The notes under the pieces: generated by a model
What the model was told of the DNA's origin: nothing
The model's database searches: none
Seen by the model: only the letters and a program-made list of their open reading frames with translations
Position numbers and translations under genes: made by a program
Shown here: one piece after another, positions 1 through 10,699 of the stretch
Numbering within the stretch: position 1 is the stretch's first letter
Layout of the letters: every line of letters begins with the position of its first letter
Source of the DNA: Branchinecta lynchi
Taxonomy: Eukaryota; Arthropoda; Branchiopoda; Anostraca; Branchinectidae
Direction of reading: 5' to 3'
NCBI GenBank assembly: GCA_023053575.1
Contig: JAKZAP010000016.1
Coordinates: 19,486,030 to 19,550,029 of the forward strand
DNA: 64,000 nt

Positions 1-125
1 AGGCTTGAAGACCTGATGAAAATGCGTTACTTCGTTGCCCAGCTATTCACGAATAATCGATTAATATAGTGGAATTTCCTGGTCGGATTTCTGGCACCTC
101 TGTGGACTTGTACCTGTGTTGTACG
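1..125 (+). repeat. Dispersed short repeat family S, copy 1
   Basis: This stretch contains the phrase GATGAAAATGCGTTACTTCG followed by a TATTCACGAATAATCGAT-like block. Related copies are seen at about 62,260-62,370 and 62,390-62,560 on the same strand, and inverted at 5,655-5,765, 11,925-12,030 and 54,180-54,300. No reading frame is kept between copies, so it is a non-coding dispersed repeat. Whether it is a free element or part of a larger transposon is not resolved. Confidence 0.6.
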
Positions 126-348
126 CTTGACGAAAAAGACTTACGAAACATTTGGGTTCAAGCACTAAGCCTTCTTCACCAATTTCACCAATGACTCCAT
201 AGTAGAGTTTGCGCCGTGGGGATGGCCGTAGATGTTGTGAAAAAAAACCTTAGCAGAATCCAAATAATCAGTATATTGAACTAAAAGATACAAAAATAAA
301 TTGGCTTTTCAGTTAAACTTTAACAATCATTAATATGTTTAAAGCACA

Positions 349-600
349 ATGGACACTTCTAGTGTTTTACTTTGTATTAAATGCCTCACAAATAAACATT
401 TCCGACTTCCTATACAAGGCGCTACGAAAATCGGCCGTTTTCTTGTTATCCCTTGTCTTTACCTCTCTGGCATTTCGGCGATCCAAATCTTAGGAGCTGG
501 GATATCGTGGCTGGAAATTCATAAACTCCCAGCAATGCTTGATAAAAAAGGATATATTTGAGATGTCACCAAAGATGTCACCTGATTGTTCTAGTATTTC
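349..600 (+). repeat. Repeat with a 70-codon ORF, inverted partner at 57.7-58.0 kb
   Basis: An ATG-initiated 70-codon frame (349-561) begins MDTSSVLLCIK and ends AMLDKKGYI. An inverted copy at 57,690-57,971 keeps the same start, length and stop with no indel. Most differences between the two are single substitutions. The similarity continues past the stop for about 20 bases, so the repeat unit is larger than the ORF. I do not recognise the peptide; it has a hydrophobic middle ([13 protein letters not shown]). It may be a fragment of a transposon rather than a gene. Confidence 0.5.
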
Positions 601-999
601 ATCAGAAGTTCCATGGCTTAAAGTACTTATTAAAGTTTTTCTGTGTGGAATAGTGTTGTGAAGCTTGATTAACTTGCTTTATAAAATGTACAAGAATATG
701 CAATAAGCTTATAAAAAAATAACATAGCTACAAAATTCATTAAAAAAACAAATGACCTATTCGAATCTGAATTATACAAGCTGATTTATGCATAAAATAA
801 AGATCAACTAAGTATTACAAGAAACATCACTTTTATCTTTGTCCAAGCTAGTAAATTGAGCATGTACTGGCCCAAAAAATTACGCTTTGAAATGTCACAG
901 AGAGGAAACTGTTGAACAAGCTGCTGGTCTACGGGGTAAGCATTGTTTGTAGGTTGTTACAGAGTGGGATTAGGGTAGTTTGATGCGCCCATTGAACTT
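601..999. other. No recognisable feature
   Basis: AT-rich sequence without a credible reading frame, RNA gene or tandem structure that I can see. Confidence 0.5.
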
Positions 1000-1200
1000 T
1001 AAACAATGTTTACAACGGATACGACAGCCACGATTCTTTTTTCAAAGTCAGCTTGGGCCCAAAGAATAGGCTACTTATCTACGAAGTACCGAACTTTTAG
1101 CTGACTTTTAGCTTTTTAGCTGACGTATCCGTTTTAAACATTGTTTGAATATATGTTTCAAATTCAGCTTGGGCTCAAAGAATATTTAACAATCATTAAA
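1000..1200. repeat. Penelope-type terminal inverted repeat remnant
   Basis: Two inverted arms carry versions of AACAATGTTTACAACGGATAC and GACGTATCCGTTTTAAACAT around an AGTCAGCTTGGGC block. The same blocks surround hammerhead-like motifs at 19.2-19.4 kb, 28.75-28.92 kb and 58.3-58.48 kb, which ties this stretch to that repeat family. No coding sequence is present. Confidence 0.5.
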
Positions 1201-1365
1201 TTCCTGAACGAAACCTAAGTAAGCAAACCGGTTTCCCCAAGGGTATGGCTGTGAACCACTCGGGTTTTCAGAAAAAGTATACGGGAGAAAGAGAACTCCT
1301 TCAGCCCAATCTGACTGCGAATCATTTATCAAACATGACGCTCATGGGAGGAGTCAGCTAAGATT

Positions 1366-1418
1366 TACGCTGGTGAGGTTTTGGCCCTTCTTGGCAAGGG
1401 TCCTCCTCGTCAGGCTGT
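1366..1418 (-). ncRNA. Decayed hammerhead-like motif
   Basis: On the minus strand CTGACGAG and the stem II sequence CCCTTGCCAAGAAGGG are present, but the GAAA box is altered and three bases are inserted before stem II. It is a non-functional relative of the intact cores at 28,777 and 19,311. Confidence 0.45.
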
Positions 1419-1441
1419 AAGTAGAATAAATGAACCTTTAA

Positions 1442-1823
1442 AGGACCTGTCTAACCTATAATAATAACGCAACCTGCTTCCATAATCACTCCATATATTT
1501 CTAAACCTGGAGACCCCAATTTCGTACGGGATATTCGAACCTCTCCAACAAAACCATGTCGGTTTTCTCACATGCCGTGTTTTGCTGCCTTCGATGTGTA
1601 TCACCGTGGTACCACGCTGTCAACGGTTGTCTGCGAGAGGTTTTTCCATCAGAAAAACTGGTTATCTAGATTGTTTCCCTATTTTCGCTATAAGTCAACG
1701 GGTCTCGGAAAAGGCTTAAAACAGCCAAAACCATTGTTTATTTGTTGAAAGCACAGCCTAGTTTTAAAGTATTCAACAATTTTAAAATACTATAAGTTGA
1801 GAGTAAATAGTGCGAGGGGTCCT
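1442..1823. mobile_element. piggyBac-like MITE (TTAA family), copy 1
   Basis: The element begins AGGACCTGTC directly after TTAA (1,438-1,441) and ends GCGAGGGGTCCT, followed by ATAA, a one-base decay of TTAA. Two other copies at 34,560-34,920 (inverted) and 49,262-49,630 share the whole ~370-bp body. Length, TTAA target site and short inverted ends fit a non-autonomous piggyBac-type element. No transposase frame is present. Confidence 0.7.
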
Positions 1824-1830
1824 ATAATCG

Positions 1831-4412
1831 TTAACTGAAAAGCCAACTTTTGTTTGTATCACGACTGGAAATTTTAGAGTTTCTCGTCCAAGGGGGGAGG
1901 CGCAATATATATTTGGCAAAACGATAGAATGTTGACCGGACTTGTTTTTTGTCTGTTTTGGTGAAAAGTCTCCAGAAGGGTGCAGTATACAGGATGTGAG
2001 GTAGGGCGAGGGAATTGAAGATAGCCGCGAGGATGGGACGTTGAAAGCGTAGCTTATTCGATACTACAGATCCGTATGCACCTGGAATTCTTTTACGTAT
2101 ATGCTTTATAAGTAGAGCACGGGTTTCTTTGATGGATTTTCCAATAGGTAACCCCAGGTAAATTAGGGAATCCAGTGGCTTCACATGAACACTTCCCAGC
2201 CGTACTGTTACGTCCGGGTCAGATTTCCAGTTGAAAAGTACAACTTGGGATTTATCTGCATTGAAATGCATTCCAACGTGCCCATATTCTCTGCTAAGAA
2301 TATCGAAATTTACCTCTAAACGAGTAACAGTACGGCTGGGGTTAAGAATATCATCAGCATACCCTATCAGGCTAACATCAATACCCCGAACAATTCATGC
2401 AGGTTTAATTTTACTCTGTGGTTCAATTATTGCATTGTTAAACAACTCAGGTGAGACAATGGACCCCTGTCTTACTCCCTTTTTGACCGGCACTATCAGA
2501 TTTACATCCGGAGAACCAGGAACTTGGATCGCGACAACCAAATTTTTATACAGGTCACTGTAAACTCGGATTATCGACGGGTAAACGCCACGCTTAAAAG
2601 CTTCATGCAATATATATTCGTGAACAAGGGAATCGAAAGCTCTGCTTACATCGTGACTAGCAAGCACCAGAGCTTCTTTTAGGGAATCAGCCTCAATGAG
2701 AACAGAACATAATGCACTAAGAGCATGGGCGCATCCAAGTCGTTTTTGGAACCCAAATTGACACGGTGGTACATAACACTTCGAGCTAATCTCGTCAAGC
2801 GTGACTAGCTCAAAGAGTTTACATAAAACATTTGACACGGTTATCGGCCGGTAAGAACTACACGAACCCGCTGGTTTCCCTTTTTTCAAAATTGGGTACA
2901 GCTTTCCTACGGCAAAACCACTGGGTGTCACTCCTGACTCAATTGTCATCTGATACATCAGGCAAATATAATCGACAAGTAAATGACTAGCCAACTTCAG
3001 GGGTGCAGCACAAATACCATCGATACCTCTTGAGTATTTTTTCTTTAACTTGCGGACAGACTTTTCGACCATACTACGCTTCACTGAATATGACAGACTG
3101 ATCCCAAGTGGATCAACTAAGCAGTCCAGCTCATCCTCGAACTTTGACTGGATATGGCTGGAGGGTGCACCGAACTCTTCTGAGTAATGCCTATGCCATA
3201 GTTTGGGATCTATCTCACTTGGTGCGACACTTTGCTTGGGCCGTATTACCTTCTTCCAGAGGTAGGTAGGATCATCGTTCACTAATTTAGTATAACGGCG
3301 ACGCACCGCACTACGATGATTGGCTAGAACTTTAGCAAACTTGCGATTTGCCCATTTCCGAACTTTATCTACTCAGCCGTTCCTCGGCTTATCACACTGA
3401 ACCCACATTCTATGCCAAAACTTAGCTTTTGCACAAGCAGTTCCGAGTTCGGGATTTTTTTTACCAGTCCTGCTCACGGGACTTGGCACGGACTTTTGCA
3501 ATAGGCACTGCCGCATTTTCACCGCATTTTACTGCGTGGCAAATCTCGGCATAGAATATATTTAACTGAATTCTGACCTCCGCTACCGGAAGACCTGAGG
3601 ATTGACGCAGTAGGTGGAAGGGCACTTTGATTTTTGTGAGGATACCGTCACAAACACTTCGGAAGGTCCTTGGATCGGCATTGTTCCATTCTTGTTTTTC
3701 GAACCATTTCGATTGGTTTCGGGGAGCATGATCCTTATGGCAAGTATATTCAGCTTTAAAGGATAAGCTGATAGGAAAGTGGTCCGACGTGTAACTCGTC
3801 TGTGCAACGTAGGCGTGCGGCTTACCGAGAGAGGTGAGAACACGGTCAAGGTCTGAAGTGGCTCCACTGGGGTGCACATAGGTTACATCCGAATTTTTGT
3901 CACTGAGGTCCAGTTTGCCTTCAAAAAGAGAGAGCACCGCATTTGTTCGCATTGAAGACAAATCATTAAGATTGCAGTTGAAGTCGCCGATAGCCACGAC
4001 CTCGGAGAGCGACTGGCTTATTGCACAACTTGCAAGTTGCTTTAATGAGAGAGCGAACTTTTTCTGAGAACACGCATTTCTGTAGTCAGTCGGCAGGTAA
4101 GTATTTATAATAGTCGTACCGCAAACTCGGACCGTGAGGTGTGAAAGCGCCTTTTTTGGTTAGCTCAGAAGCCAGATTCGATCTGACAAGGGTGGCTAGA
4201 CCACCCGAGGGTCTACCTTTCGTGGCACTGCGCTTAGCCGCCGAGAAATAAAGGGTGTGAGAATCTCGGAACTGCAGTAGCTCGCTACTCTCATCAGTCA
4301 CAAAATGTTCTTGTATGCAGATTATATCGTATTCAAATAGGAAATGTTCAAGGACGGGTTGCCTTTCCAGCACGTTCCCATTTATGTTCCATGACATGAT
4401 TTTAATGTCCAT
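1831..4412 (-). pseudogene. LINE-A ORF2 (endonuclease-reverse transcriptase), broken
   Basis: The first piece (4,412-4,086) starts MDIKIMSWNINGN and carries the IICIQEHF endonuclease motif. The second piece (3,997-3,461) has GDFNCNL and TSDHFPISL, the Asp and His motifs of the same fold. Reverse transcriptase follows: RPITVSNVLCKLFE, the first catalytic Asp in HDVSRAFDSL and VRQGSIVSPELF (3,306-2,395), then GYADDIL on either side of a frame break near 2,390. The last piece (2,271-1,831) holds YLGLPIG and a thumb-like tail. At least three frame breaks are needed to read through. A real element would need about 900-1,000 intact codons. Confidence 0.8.
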
Positions 4413-5227
4413 GGAAGGAAAGGGGGCTAGCAGTCGGTTTTTGATTTAGGGGACAGCTAGGGTGGTAGCACGAGTGACCATCAGAGCTACAGGCGACACA
4501 CCGAGTAGGGTTGTTACATGGGTTATCTTTAGTGGAGGAATGGCCTTCCTCTGCACACCGACCGCACACTTTCGTATTTGTACAACTTGCGGCCAGGTGG
4601 CCTTCTTTGTGACAGTTAAAGCATTTACGGGGCAAGAAGACAAATTTCTTCACACTAACGCGTTCGATACCCACCATCGGGGGGTTCGCGATTGCAGCGT
4701 CAAGCTGAGCTGCTGTTTGGAAGTACACTCTGAAAGCTCTACCAGTCCCAAACTGCCGCACGTTGTTTGCCGACGGAAATAATTGCTTGATTTCCTGTTC
4801 GCTCGTGTTCTTTGGCACTTGCGTGATAACCGCGATGTTTTGTGGCAATTTTGCGCGGGCCTCGAGACCAGCCATGCTTGATATCTTCTCTGCTATACGA
4901 ACTGCTGCTTCCCTAGTAGATACCATCAGTATTCTGCTCGGGACGGGCCAGGGATTTATGGTATTCTGAAACCTGTTCAATGAACCCGTCTAGTTTTCGG
5001 GACATTTGATTGACACGCGATGTTACAACCGCATTTACCTCATCAGCAGTAACTGGTATCTCATGAGGATCCTTGATTCCAAAGCACGGAAGTGCTGCGT
5101 TCTTTTCTTTTAGTGCGCCCGCAAGGATTTTACACATTTCAGAGACATTGTCCTCGTCTTTATTTTTCATGGCGCACCGGTCGGTCAGTTTCATTAGCTT
5201 GTGAAGCAAAATTTTCCCTTCTTTCAC
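4402..5227 (-). pseudogene. LINE-A ORF1 (gag-like, zinc-knuckle protein), frameshifted
   Basis: Two overlapping frames (5,227-4,913 and 4,980-4,402) join near 4,920-4,980 by a frameshift. The C-terminal frame has three Cys/His clusters: CFNCHKEGHLAASC (about residue 120), CGRCAEEGH...C (about 139) and CVACSSDGHSC...C (about 161). These are nucleic-acid-binding knuckles of LINE ORF1 proteins. Its stop overlaps the ORF2 ATG by about 11 bases, a usual arrangement for such elements. Confidence 0.75.
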
Positions 5228-5270
5228 CTGACTTTTATCGTAAAACTTAACAGCAGTGTCTATTATCTGG

Positions 5271-5935
5271 CTTTATTTATTTATTTATTGATATCAAAAT
5301 ATAGCCAACTGGGGCTGCTACATAACAAATAATTTATATACACTATATACACTGAAATGTCAAGATCGGGCTATAAACAAGCAACTCGCGCTCACCCATT
5401 TATTGTCTGGATCGTATCCAATATTTCACAGCAGTTGCTAGGTGTTCACAGGTCAAATGCTGAACGAGAACTATTTGCTCTGGTATGACGTTCGGAATGT
5501 CTACCGCCGTCCTCACAACGCAAAATTCTATTATGACGTGGAAAATTTGATTTCAGGGGCCATTGATCAGCCCGCGGAAAGTAGGCCACTGCATGTACTT
5601 GTTTTTTTTCATAAAACATTTTCGTAAAGCATACAACTAAGCTACAGGCACATAGAGGTACCACATATCCGAGAGGGAAATTCCACTATATGAAAATCGA
5701 TCATTCGTGAATACCGGAGCAAGGTAGTAAAGTATTTTCATCGGGTTTTCGAGCCTCATCAAGTGATGAAGGGATTGGTAACTAGATTGTCCTATCTCAA
5801 CCCTTTTCAGTTGAACTTTAAATTATTGGTGGTTGCTTTATCGCAAGATCATTTCTTCCGTCCACAGCCTGACGAGTGTCCTTGACAGGAAGGACCGAAA
5901 TAGCTCTTTAGCGGATCTTAGCTGACTTTATATTC
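5271..5935. repeat. Dispersed repeat mosaic incl. family S copy 2 and hammerhead remnant
   Basis: 5,271-5,290 is a TTTA run. 5,430-5,650 matches 11,690-11,900 (shared GACGTTCRRAATRTCT.CGGCCGTCCTC-type blocks) and runs into an inverted family S copy (5,655-5,765). At 5,866-5,912 CTGACGAG plus a GTCCTT/AAGGAC stem and GAAA recall the hammerhead family, but the distal part is altered. I see no gene here. Confidence 0.5.
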
Positions 5936-6033
5936 AAATAATTATTATTATTATTATTAACTTTTTAATTCAGCTTTCACCATAAACTAACATACAAACA
6001 ACAAACAAAAAACAACAACACTATGGTACAACA

Positions 6034-8814
6034 TCAATGTATCTCCAGCAGATGCCTCCAGACTGGTAGGTTGTAGAAAATGGGGTTTGCTGCCAGGATG
6101 ATCAGACAGTTCTCCGACCGCCATAACCTTACAACCAAAGATGACCGGGCTTTACGAGCAAGTTCAGCAAAACTGCAGCAATGGTTCTGGACAAATGCCT
6201 GACTTATGCTCTCTCGAGCCGGCAGACGAATCAGACGCCTAAATATTCTTTTGTAACAAGCCTCCAGATTACAGTACGACCTGTTAGTATAACGATAACA
6301 TAAAGCTAGCGCAAAAAACTGATAGCAATACGTCTTAAACAGCCTAATCTTAATTGCACTGTTTACAAAACCAAATTTCCATATTAAAACGTTCCCTCTC
6401 TTACAAACACTGTGCGCAAGGTCACGGAGGTGAGTATCATCCTTCAAATTCTCATTGACGAAGAAACCTAAATATCTACATTCAGTAACGTAGCAAACAT
6501 TTCGGCCCGACAACACAATGGGAATCCTAGGTACAGAACAACCAGTAGGTAGGAAAGCCATAGCCACAGTTTTCTTAGGATTAAACAGAATGTTATGCTC
6601 CTCTGCAAACGTATCACACACCCTCAGAAGCTTATTAAGACCAAACGCCGTAGGGGAAAGAACAACAAGATCGTCAGCGAAAAGAAAATGGTTAAAGCAA
6701 ACTCCACCAACAAAACAACCTGTATTTGAATCCTTCAGTCTTTGAGAAAGTAAATCAACATAAACAGCATAAAGCAATGGCGATAGCACCCCTCCTTGCC
6801 GCAAACCATTAATCAACCCGAATGAACTACTTGTTTCACAACCCCATTTTACACAAAACCGCTGATTCCGGAACCAAAAAGCCAAAAGGCGAAGAAATTG
6901 CACCGGAACCTTTCTATCCTGCAAAATTTTTAAAATTTTACCATGGTTGACTCTGTCAAAAGCCTTAGTCGAATCGACGAAGCACGCAAATACAGGTGTT
7001 GAGTAAAACCAGAAGTATTCAATCACGAACTTAAACAAAAAAATAGCAAAGTCTACTCCATGTGAAGACTTAAACCCAAACTGAAAATCACTTGTCCGCA
7101 AACAACCAGACAATTTCATAAGCACACATTTTTCAAGCAATTTAGAAGTAACTGTAGCCAAAGCGATTGGTCTATAGTTATCAGATTTTGAAGTATCGCA
7201 ACCACGACCTTTCGGGATTGGCACAATACTAACATCCATGATCGATGAAGGCACAAAACCGTGCGTAATAAAAAGATTGAAAAACGTTGCCAACAGACAG
7301 TACTTTTCATTTGCAGCAAATTTCAAATGTCTTGCCGAAATACCGTCCGCACCACCAGCTTTATTTACATTAAGATCCTTTAACAAAACCTCAACTAGAT
7401 CAGGGGTTATCTTATCAATCGGTTCCATTGAACTGAGACCTTCCACCCACGAACAGTCACTATCTACAGAACTAAATAATGATGAATATTTGCACTTCCA
7501 CAGTTCTGCTATATTCCAATCACCAGCACCACTATCCAATGTCCCAACCACACCTTGCTTAGGGCAAAAATTACGACGGACCTGTCCCCAAAAATCTCTA
7601 GCGGACAAAAACGACTCAGCAAGTCTCTCTGCTCTTAAAAATCTCTCGTTTTTTCTACAATGCTTCAAACGTGTCTTGAAATTCACTCTCGCAGTTTTCA
7701 TTACCTCATAAATTGGTCCGAATAAAGGACGACAAGCCTGCACCCACGTTAAGAATGCAATTCTAGACGACATGTAAATCCCGCGTAAATGCGCATTCCA
7801 CCCAGGAATAGAAGTAAAACCCTTCCGAGCACGAGAAGCTTGCTTAGTCGGGATTGCCAAACGAGCCGCTAACATAATTGCATTAATAAACGTAAGGTAC
7901 AATCCAGCGATACTATGTCTGTGCTCTTCATCCTTGCAACATGAAGACTCACAGACAAAAGCATGACTAGTACGATCAACTTGTGCAAAAGCCGTTTTTG
8001 TAGACAGCAAATAATTAAGCAGGTTTTCTTGGGAAGCAGAGTCCCAATCAAGGCTATCTGTCTGGATAATATTGCATGAAGGGAAATAATTCGCGACTTC
8101 CAATTTTAAAATGAACACTAAAGGTAAATGGTCTGGACCAAACTCATAAAGTATACTCATATTTTCAATCAGAGAATGGCAAGCAGATGACGTTAATATG
8201 TGGTCTAGCCATGACGTCGACCCACAGTGAGACTCGCTAACATAAGTATACGAATTATTTGGCAGAAGCACAACATCCGAAATAGTCAGACTGTATGAAG
8301 CCGCAAACTCTGTTAGGTCATTGTAATAACTAGACAAAGATCCAACCTTAGAGTTAGCATTCCAATCACCCAGTATAAGTACATCAGTATATTCAAGGCA
8401 CTCGAGGTAAACTTTCAGCCGGTTAAGACACTCAATGAACTCCGGTTCGTGCTCTGAACTATAAGAAGGCAGATAAACGTTAATGAAAATATAAGAACTA
8501 TTACCGGCACTGATATCCCATCCGATCATCCGGTCATCTTTCAGGTCCACGAACTTGGCATTAACACCAAGGCTCTTTTTCCATAGTACCGCAATACCTC
8601 CAAACGGACGACCAACTATTAATTCACTATCTTTCACCGGTGAGGCCCCAGCTCCATTAAACTCCGAATGAATAGATTGGAGGACAACAAGATCGTGTTC
8701 AAACAGCCAGATTTCCTGCAGGAATAGCACATCGCAGCGTGTAAGCAGCGACCTTATAACATGTAGATTCGACTTCAGGGATCGGCAATTATATTTTATA
8801 CACTTAAGAACCAT
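6034..8814 (-). CDS. LINE-B ORF2: endonuclease-reverse transcriptase
   Basis: A 926-codon frame read from the ATG at 8,814 (MVLKCIKYNCRSLK). Residues ~5-240 form an AP-type endonuclease: LFLQEIW (~30), LGDWNAN (~149), SWLDHIL (~201) and GPDHLPL (~228). Residues ~480-740 form reverse transcriptase: KAGGADGIS, NYRPIALATVTSKLLE, catalytic Asp in CFVDSTKAFDRV (~612), LRQGGVLSPLLY and the FADD box (~712). The C-terminus has no obvious zinc finger. The enzyme would nick target DNA and copy the element RNA there. An in-frame GTG 21 codons upstream is less likely as a start, because the ATG overlaps the ORF1 stop as in other two-ORF LINEs. Family placement near CR1/L2-like elements is a guess. Confidence 0.85.
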   Translation of the reverse strand: MVLKCIKYNCRSLKSNLHVIRSLLTRCDVLFLQEIWLFEHDLVVLQSIHSEFNGAGASPVKDSELIVGRPFGGIAVLWKKSLGVNAKFVDLKDDRMIGWDISAGNSSYIFINVYLPSYSSEHEPEFIECLNRLKVYLECLEYTDVLILGDWNANSKVGSLSSYYNDLTEFAASYSLTISDVVLLPNNSYTYVSESHCGSTSWLDHILTSSACHSLIENMSILYEFGPDHLPLVFILKLEVANYFPSCNIIQTDSLDWDSASQENLLNYLLSTKTAFAQVDRTSHAFVCESSCCKDEEHRHSIAGLYLTFINAIMLAARLAIPTKQASRARKGFTSIPGWNAHLRGIYMSSRIAFLTWVQACRPLFGPIYEVMKTARVNFKTRLKHCRKNERFLRAERLAESFLSARDFWGQVRRNFCPKQGVVGTLDSGAGDWNIAELWKCKYSSLFSSVDSDCSWVEGLSSMEPIDKITPDLVEVLLKDLNVNKAGGADGISARHLKFAANEKYCLLATFFNLFITHGFVPSSIMDVSIVPIPKGRGCDTSKSDNYRPIALATVTSKLLEKCVLMKLSGCLRTSDFQFGFKSSHGVDFAIFLFKFVIEYFWFYSTPVFACFVDSTKAFDRVNHGKILKILQDRKVPVQFLRLLAFWFRNQRFCVKWGCETSSSFGLINGLRQGGVLSPLLYAVYVDLLSQRLKDSNTGCFVGGVCFNHFLFADDLVVLSPTAFGLNKLLRVCDTFAEEHNILFNPKKTVAMAFLPTGCSVPRIPIVLSGRNVCYVTECRYLGFFVNENLKDDTHLRDLAHSVCKRGNVLIWKFGFVNSAIKIRLFKTYCYQFFALALCYRYTNRSYCNLEACYKRIFRRLIRLPARESISQAFVQNHCCSFAELARKARSSLVVRLWRSENCLIILAANPIFYNLPVWRHLLEIH

Positions 8815-10048
8815 GATTGACCACTTCTGAGCCCTGCTGAGGGCTTCTGTTTTCGAAGAAGCGCCGAACAATAACACCAGTAGGCCAGAAGCTGGCCTTC
8901 ATTGCAATATCACGGTATACTGCCGGGATAACGATCTTAAAAGATCCACTGTTCACAGACTTCCCCTGAATTTTCTCGCACTTTAATTTCCTGGCGTCAC
9001 ATTTCAGTTTCATCGCTACTGATTTGGCAAGTGCAACGGGCTCAGTTTCCGAATCCAACCTAGCAACAAACAATGCAGATGTTTTGCTATCAAGGGCGGA
9101 CTTAATCCCGGTCAGAGCCCCATTAGCTGATGAACCCACTACAGCGTTACGTGGCCCGCTACGTCTAAAGCTTGGTCTTACTGCACCAGAGCCACTTGCG
9201 CCTCCCCCACCAGGTGGCTGCGGTCTTGGTGGAAGGCGAGCAATTTCCGCAAAGGAGCCTGGTGGAACACGCATGCTCCCACTAGGTTGGGCAGAGGCCT
9301 CAGTTAGGCGAGTCTGCCCGTTACTGTCGGCATTTCCAACTTCCGAACCAGATTGTACATGGCCATGAGTAACAGAACACTCTAGGTCAGAACCGTCGGC
9401 TACAGCATCAACATCATAGAATAGTGTAGCATTAGAGACCACTCGGCTCGCAAGTCTATCAGAAATAATGGTAGGCTGCGTAAACACGCGAGCGCTATCG
9501 AGATTACCGTCAACAAAAGACTTAATTATGCTGTTGATTTCCTGGCGCGGTACCGTTGTTGAACGCAAGTTATCGATTTGTGACTTGATTTCTTCCATTT
9601 GTGACTGTAAAATCTCGTACGATTTCAATACCGTCACAAGGTCAAAATGCTGGAGATTCATCGGAGGTATCCTTGACAAATCCATTGCTAGGAACTTCAG
9701 ATCGGTTCTGTCTATCGACTGCAGAATAAAATAAATGTCCTCAAGTGCCAAATTCGCACTCCTACGGGTAGTAGAAAGCCTGTCAGAGCACGCATTTCTC
9801 TCCTCAACAGTAATTATCGAGGCAAGGATGTGTTTTGCCGCAAGAATCTCATCCAACGAGTAAAACTCATGGCAAATTTTCAGTATAATGTCTTTCGGCA
9901 AATTGTCAATCTTATTGCTAATGAACCACAACAGTTCAGAGATACTGTCAATGCATCCAATGGGTATGTCAGCTGAAGGGCTTGCAGGTTTGTTTCCTTC
10001 CACGAAGTTAACCCTGAAGATTGACAGCCTGACGAGGACCCTTGTCAA
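8804..10048 (-). CDS. LINE-B ORF1: putative RNA-binding gag-like protein
   Basis: An open frame of up to 414 codons just upstream of ORF2, with its stop overlapping the ORF2 start. The middle has a Pro/Gly-rich low-complexity stretch (RPQPPGGGGASGSG). The C-terminal ~90 residues (ALFVARLDSETEPVALAKSV...) look like a small alpha/beta domain of the kind found at the end of LINE ORF1 proteins. No zinc knuckle is seen. The first in-frame ATG lies about 120 codons in, so either initiation is at a non-ATG codon or the 5' end is missing. Function is inferred from position, not from a diagnostic motif. Confidence 0.6.
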   Translation of the reverse strand: MTRVLVRLSIFRVNFVEGNKPASPSADIPIGCIDSISELLWFISNKIDNLPKDIILKICHEFYSLDEILAAKHILASIITVEERNACSDRLSTTRRSANLALEDIYFILQSIDRTDLKFLAMDLSRIPPMNLQHFDLVTVLKSYEILQSQMEEIKSQIDNLRSTTVPRQEINSIIKSFVDGNLDSARVFTQPTIISDRLASRVVSNATLFYDVDAVADGSDLECSVTHGHVQSGSEVGNADSNGQTRLTEASAQPSGSMRVPPGSFAEIARLPPRPQPPGGGGASGSGAVRPSFRRSGPRNAVVGSSANGALTGIKSALDSKTSALFVARLDSETEPVALAKSVAMKLKCDARKLKCEKIQGKSVNSGSFKIVIPAVYRDIAMKASFWPTGVIVRRFFENRSPQQGSEVVNHGS

Positions 10049-10085
10049 GAAGGACCGAATTTTCGCTGCTAAAGCATTGTAGCTG
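10018..10085 (+). ncRNA. Decayed hammerhead-like motif next to LINE-B
   Basis: GACAGC-CTGACGA, a stem II of CCCTT/AAGG type and GCTGCT closing sequence are present, but the GAAA box reads GAAT and the cleavage triplet region reads TTTC. The order matches the intact motif at 28,777. It lies antisense to LINE-B at the LINE's 5' end. Confidence 0.45.
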
Positions 10086-10373
10086 ATATATCCGTGTTAT
10101 GCATTATACAAAACGTTATACAAAAAAAGTATGTTCAAGAGCCTAAAAAACGCAAGGGAAAGGAATTTCAATGTCGTATGTTACGCAAATTATTCACTGT
10201 GGAATCTCCGCCTAGTGGTGTCTGAACAGCCCGGATGTTCGAGGCAGGACCACCCTCCTTAAAAAAAAACCTACACATCTAGAGCCTCGTTTTTGTTGCC
10301 GTTTTTGCCGGTCTTCCTGGCAATACTTGTCTTGCGTAACATTTAGAGCATAATGTTTTGAAAATCAGAACAG

Positions 10374-10651
10374 AGCCTCGTTTTTGTTGCATGCTGCAGG
10401 TCCACTTCTCGGCCGATTCCGGACTGATTCTTTCTACATCCGTTTTTGCACTGCAGCGCTTCCGAGGAAGACGGGAGCGCTTCTCGAGAATCACGGACTT
10501 GCTCCCCGACCAAGTCCGTGCTTCTCTGCAAGATGCTGCAGCGCCTGCCGCTTCAACCAAGAAGAAAGTGAATCCAAAAACGCATATAATGCAAAAGCAA
10601 AGAAGTGCTGCATCAGCGATGCGGCAGCGCTATTGCAACAAAAACGAGGAT
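10374..10651 (+). mobile_element. MITE family M1, copy 1
   Basis: The left end reads AGCCTCGTTTTTGTTGCA and the right end is its inverted form, with one or two changes. The body matches the copy at 51,645-51,920 nearly throughout, and the copy at 24,465-24,726 in reverse. Flanks are CAG and TAG, close to a 3-bp target duplication. No transposase is encoded. A 3-bp target site suggests a PIF/Harbinger- or CACTA-type parent. A partial left end also occurs at 10,282-10,300. Confidence 0.75.
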
Positions 10652-10699
10652 TAGACCTCAATGACAACAATCGTTCCAAGTTTCTGTTTGAGGGGGGGT

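Larger units (their letters stand above)
1831..5270 (-). mobile_element. LINE-A, decayed non-LTR retrotransposon
   Basis: Reading on the minus strand, the order is a gag-like ORF1 with three zinc knuckles (about 5,227-4,402), an apurinic-type endonuclease (4,412-3,461), reverse transcriptase (3,306-2,280) and a C-terminal region (2,271-1,850). This is the order of a two-ORF LINE. Frameshifts and stops split each ORF, so it cannot be expressed as such. A second relic of the same family lies at 15,420-16,258. The zinc-knuckle ORF1 and the endonuclease suggest a Jockey/I/R1-type lineage, but the clade is not resolved by eye. Confidence 0.85.
5936..10048 (-). mobile_element. LINE-B, non-LTR retrotransposon with open ORFs
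   Basis: On the minus strand ORF1 (10,048-8,804) and ORF2 (8,814-6,034) are both uninterrupted, with the ORF2 ATG overlapping the ORF1 stop. The 3' end carries a (TAA)n tail at about 5,940-5,962, after a short 3' UTR. Intact frames are unusual in this window, where every other LINE is broken, so this copy is young. The 5' end is uncertain: ORF1 has no early ATG and its first codons overlap a plus-strand hammerhead-like repeat (10,018-10,085), so 5' truncation is possible. No target-site duplication was identified. Confidence 0.85.

Noticed and set aside
4462..4782. 106-codon plus-strand ORF
   Set aside because: Antisense of the LINE-A zinc-knuckle region.
9024..9368. 114-codon plus-strand ORF
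   Set aside because: It is antisense to LINE-B ORF1 over the Pro/Gly-rich stretch and has no recognisable motif.
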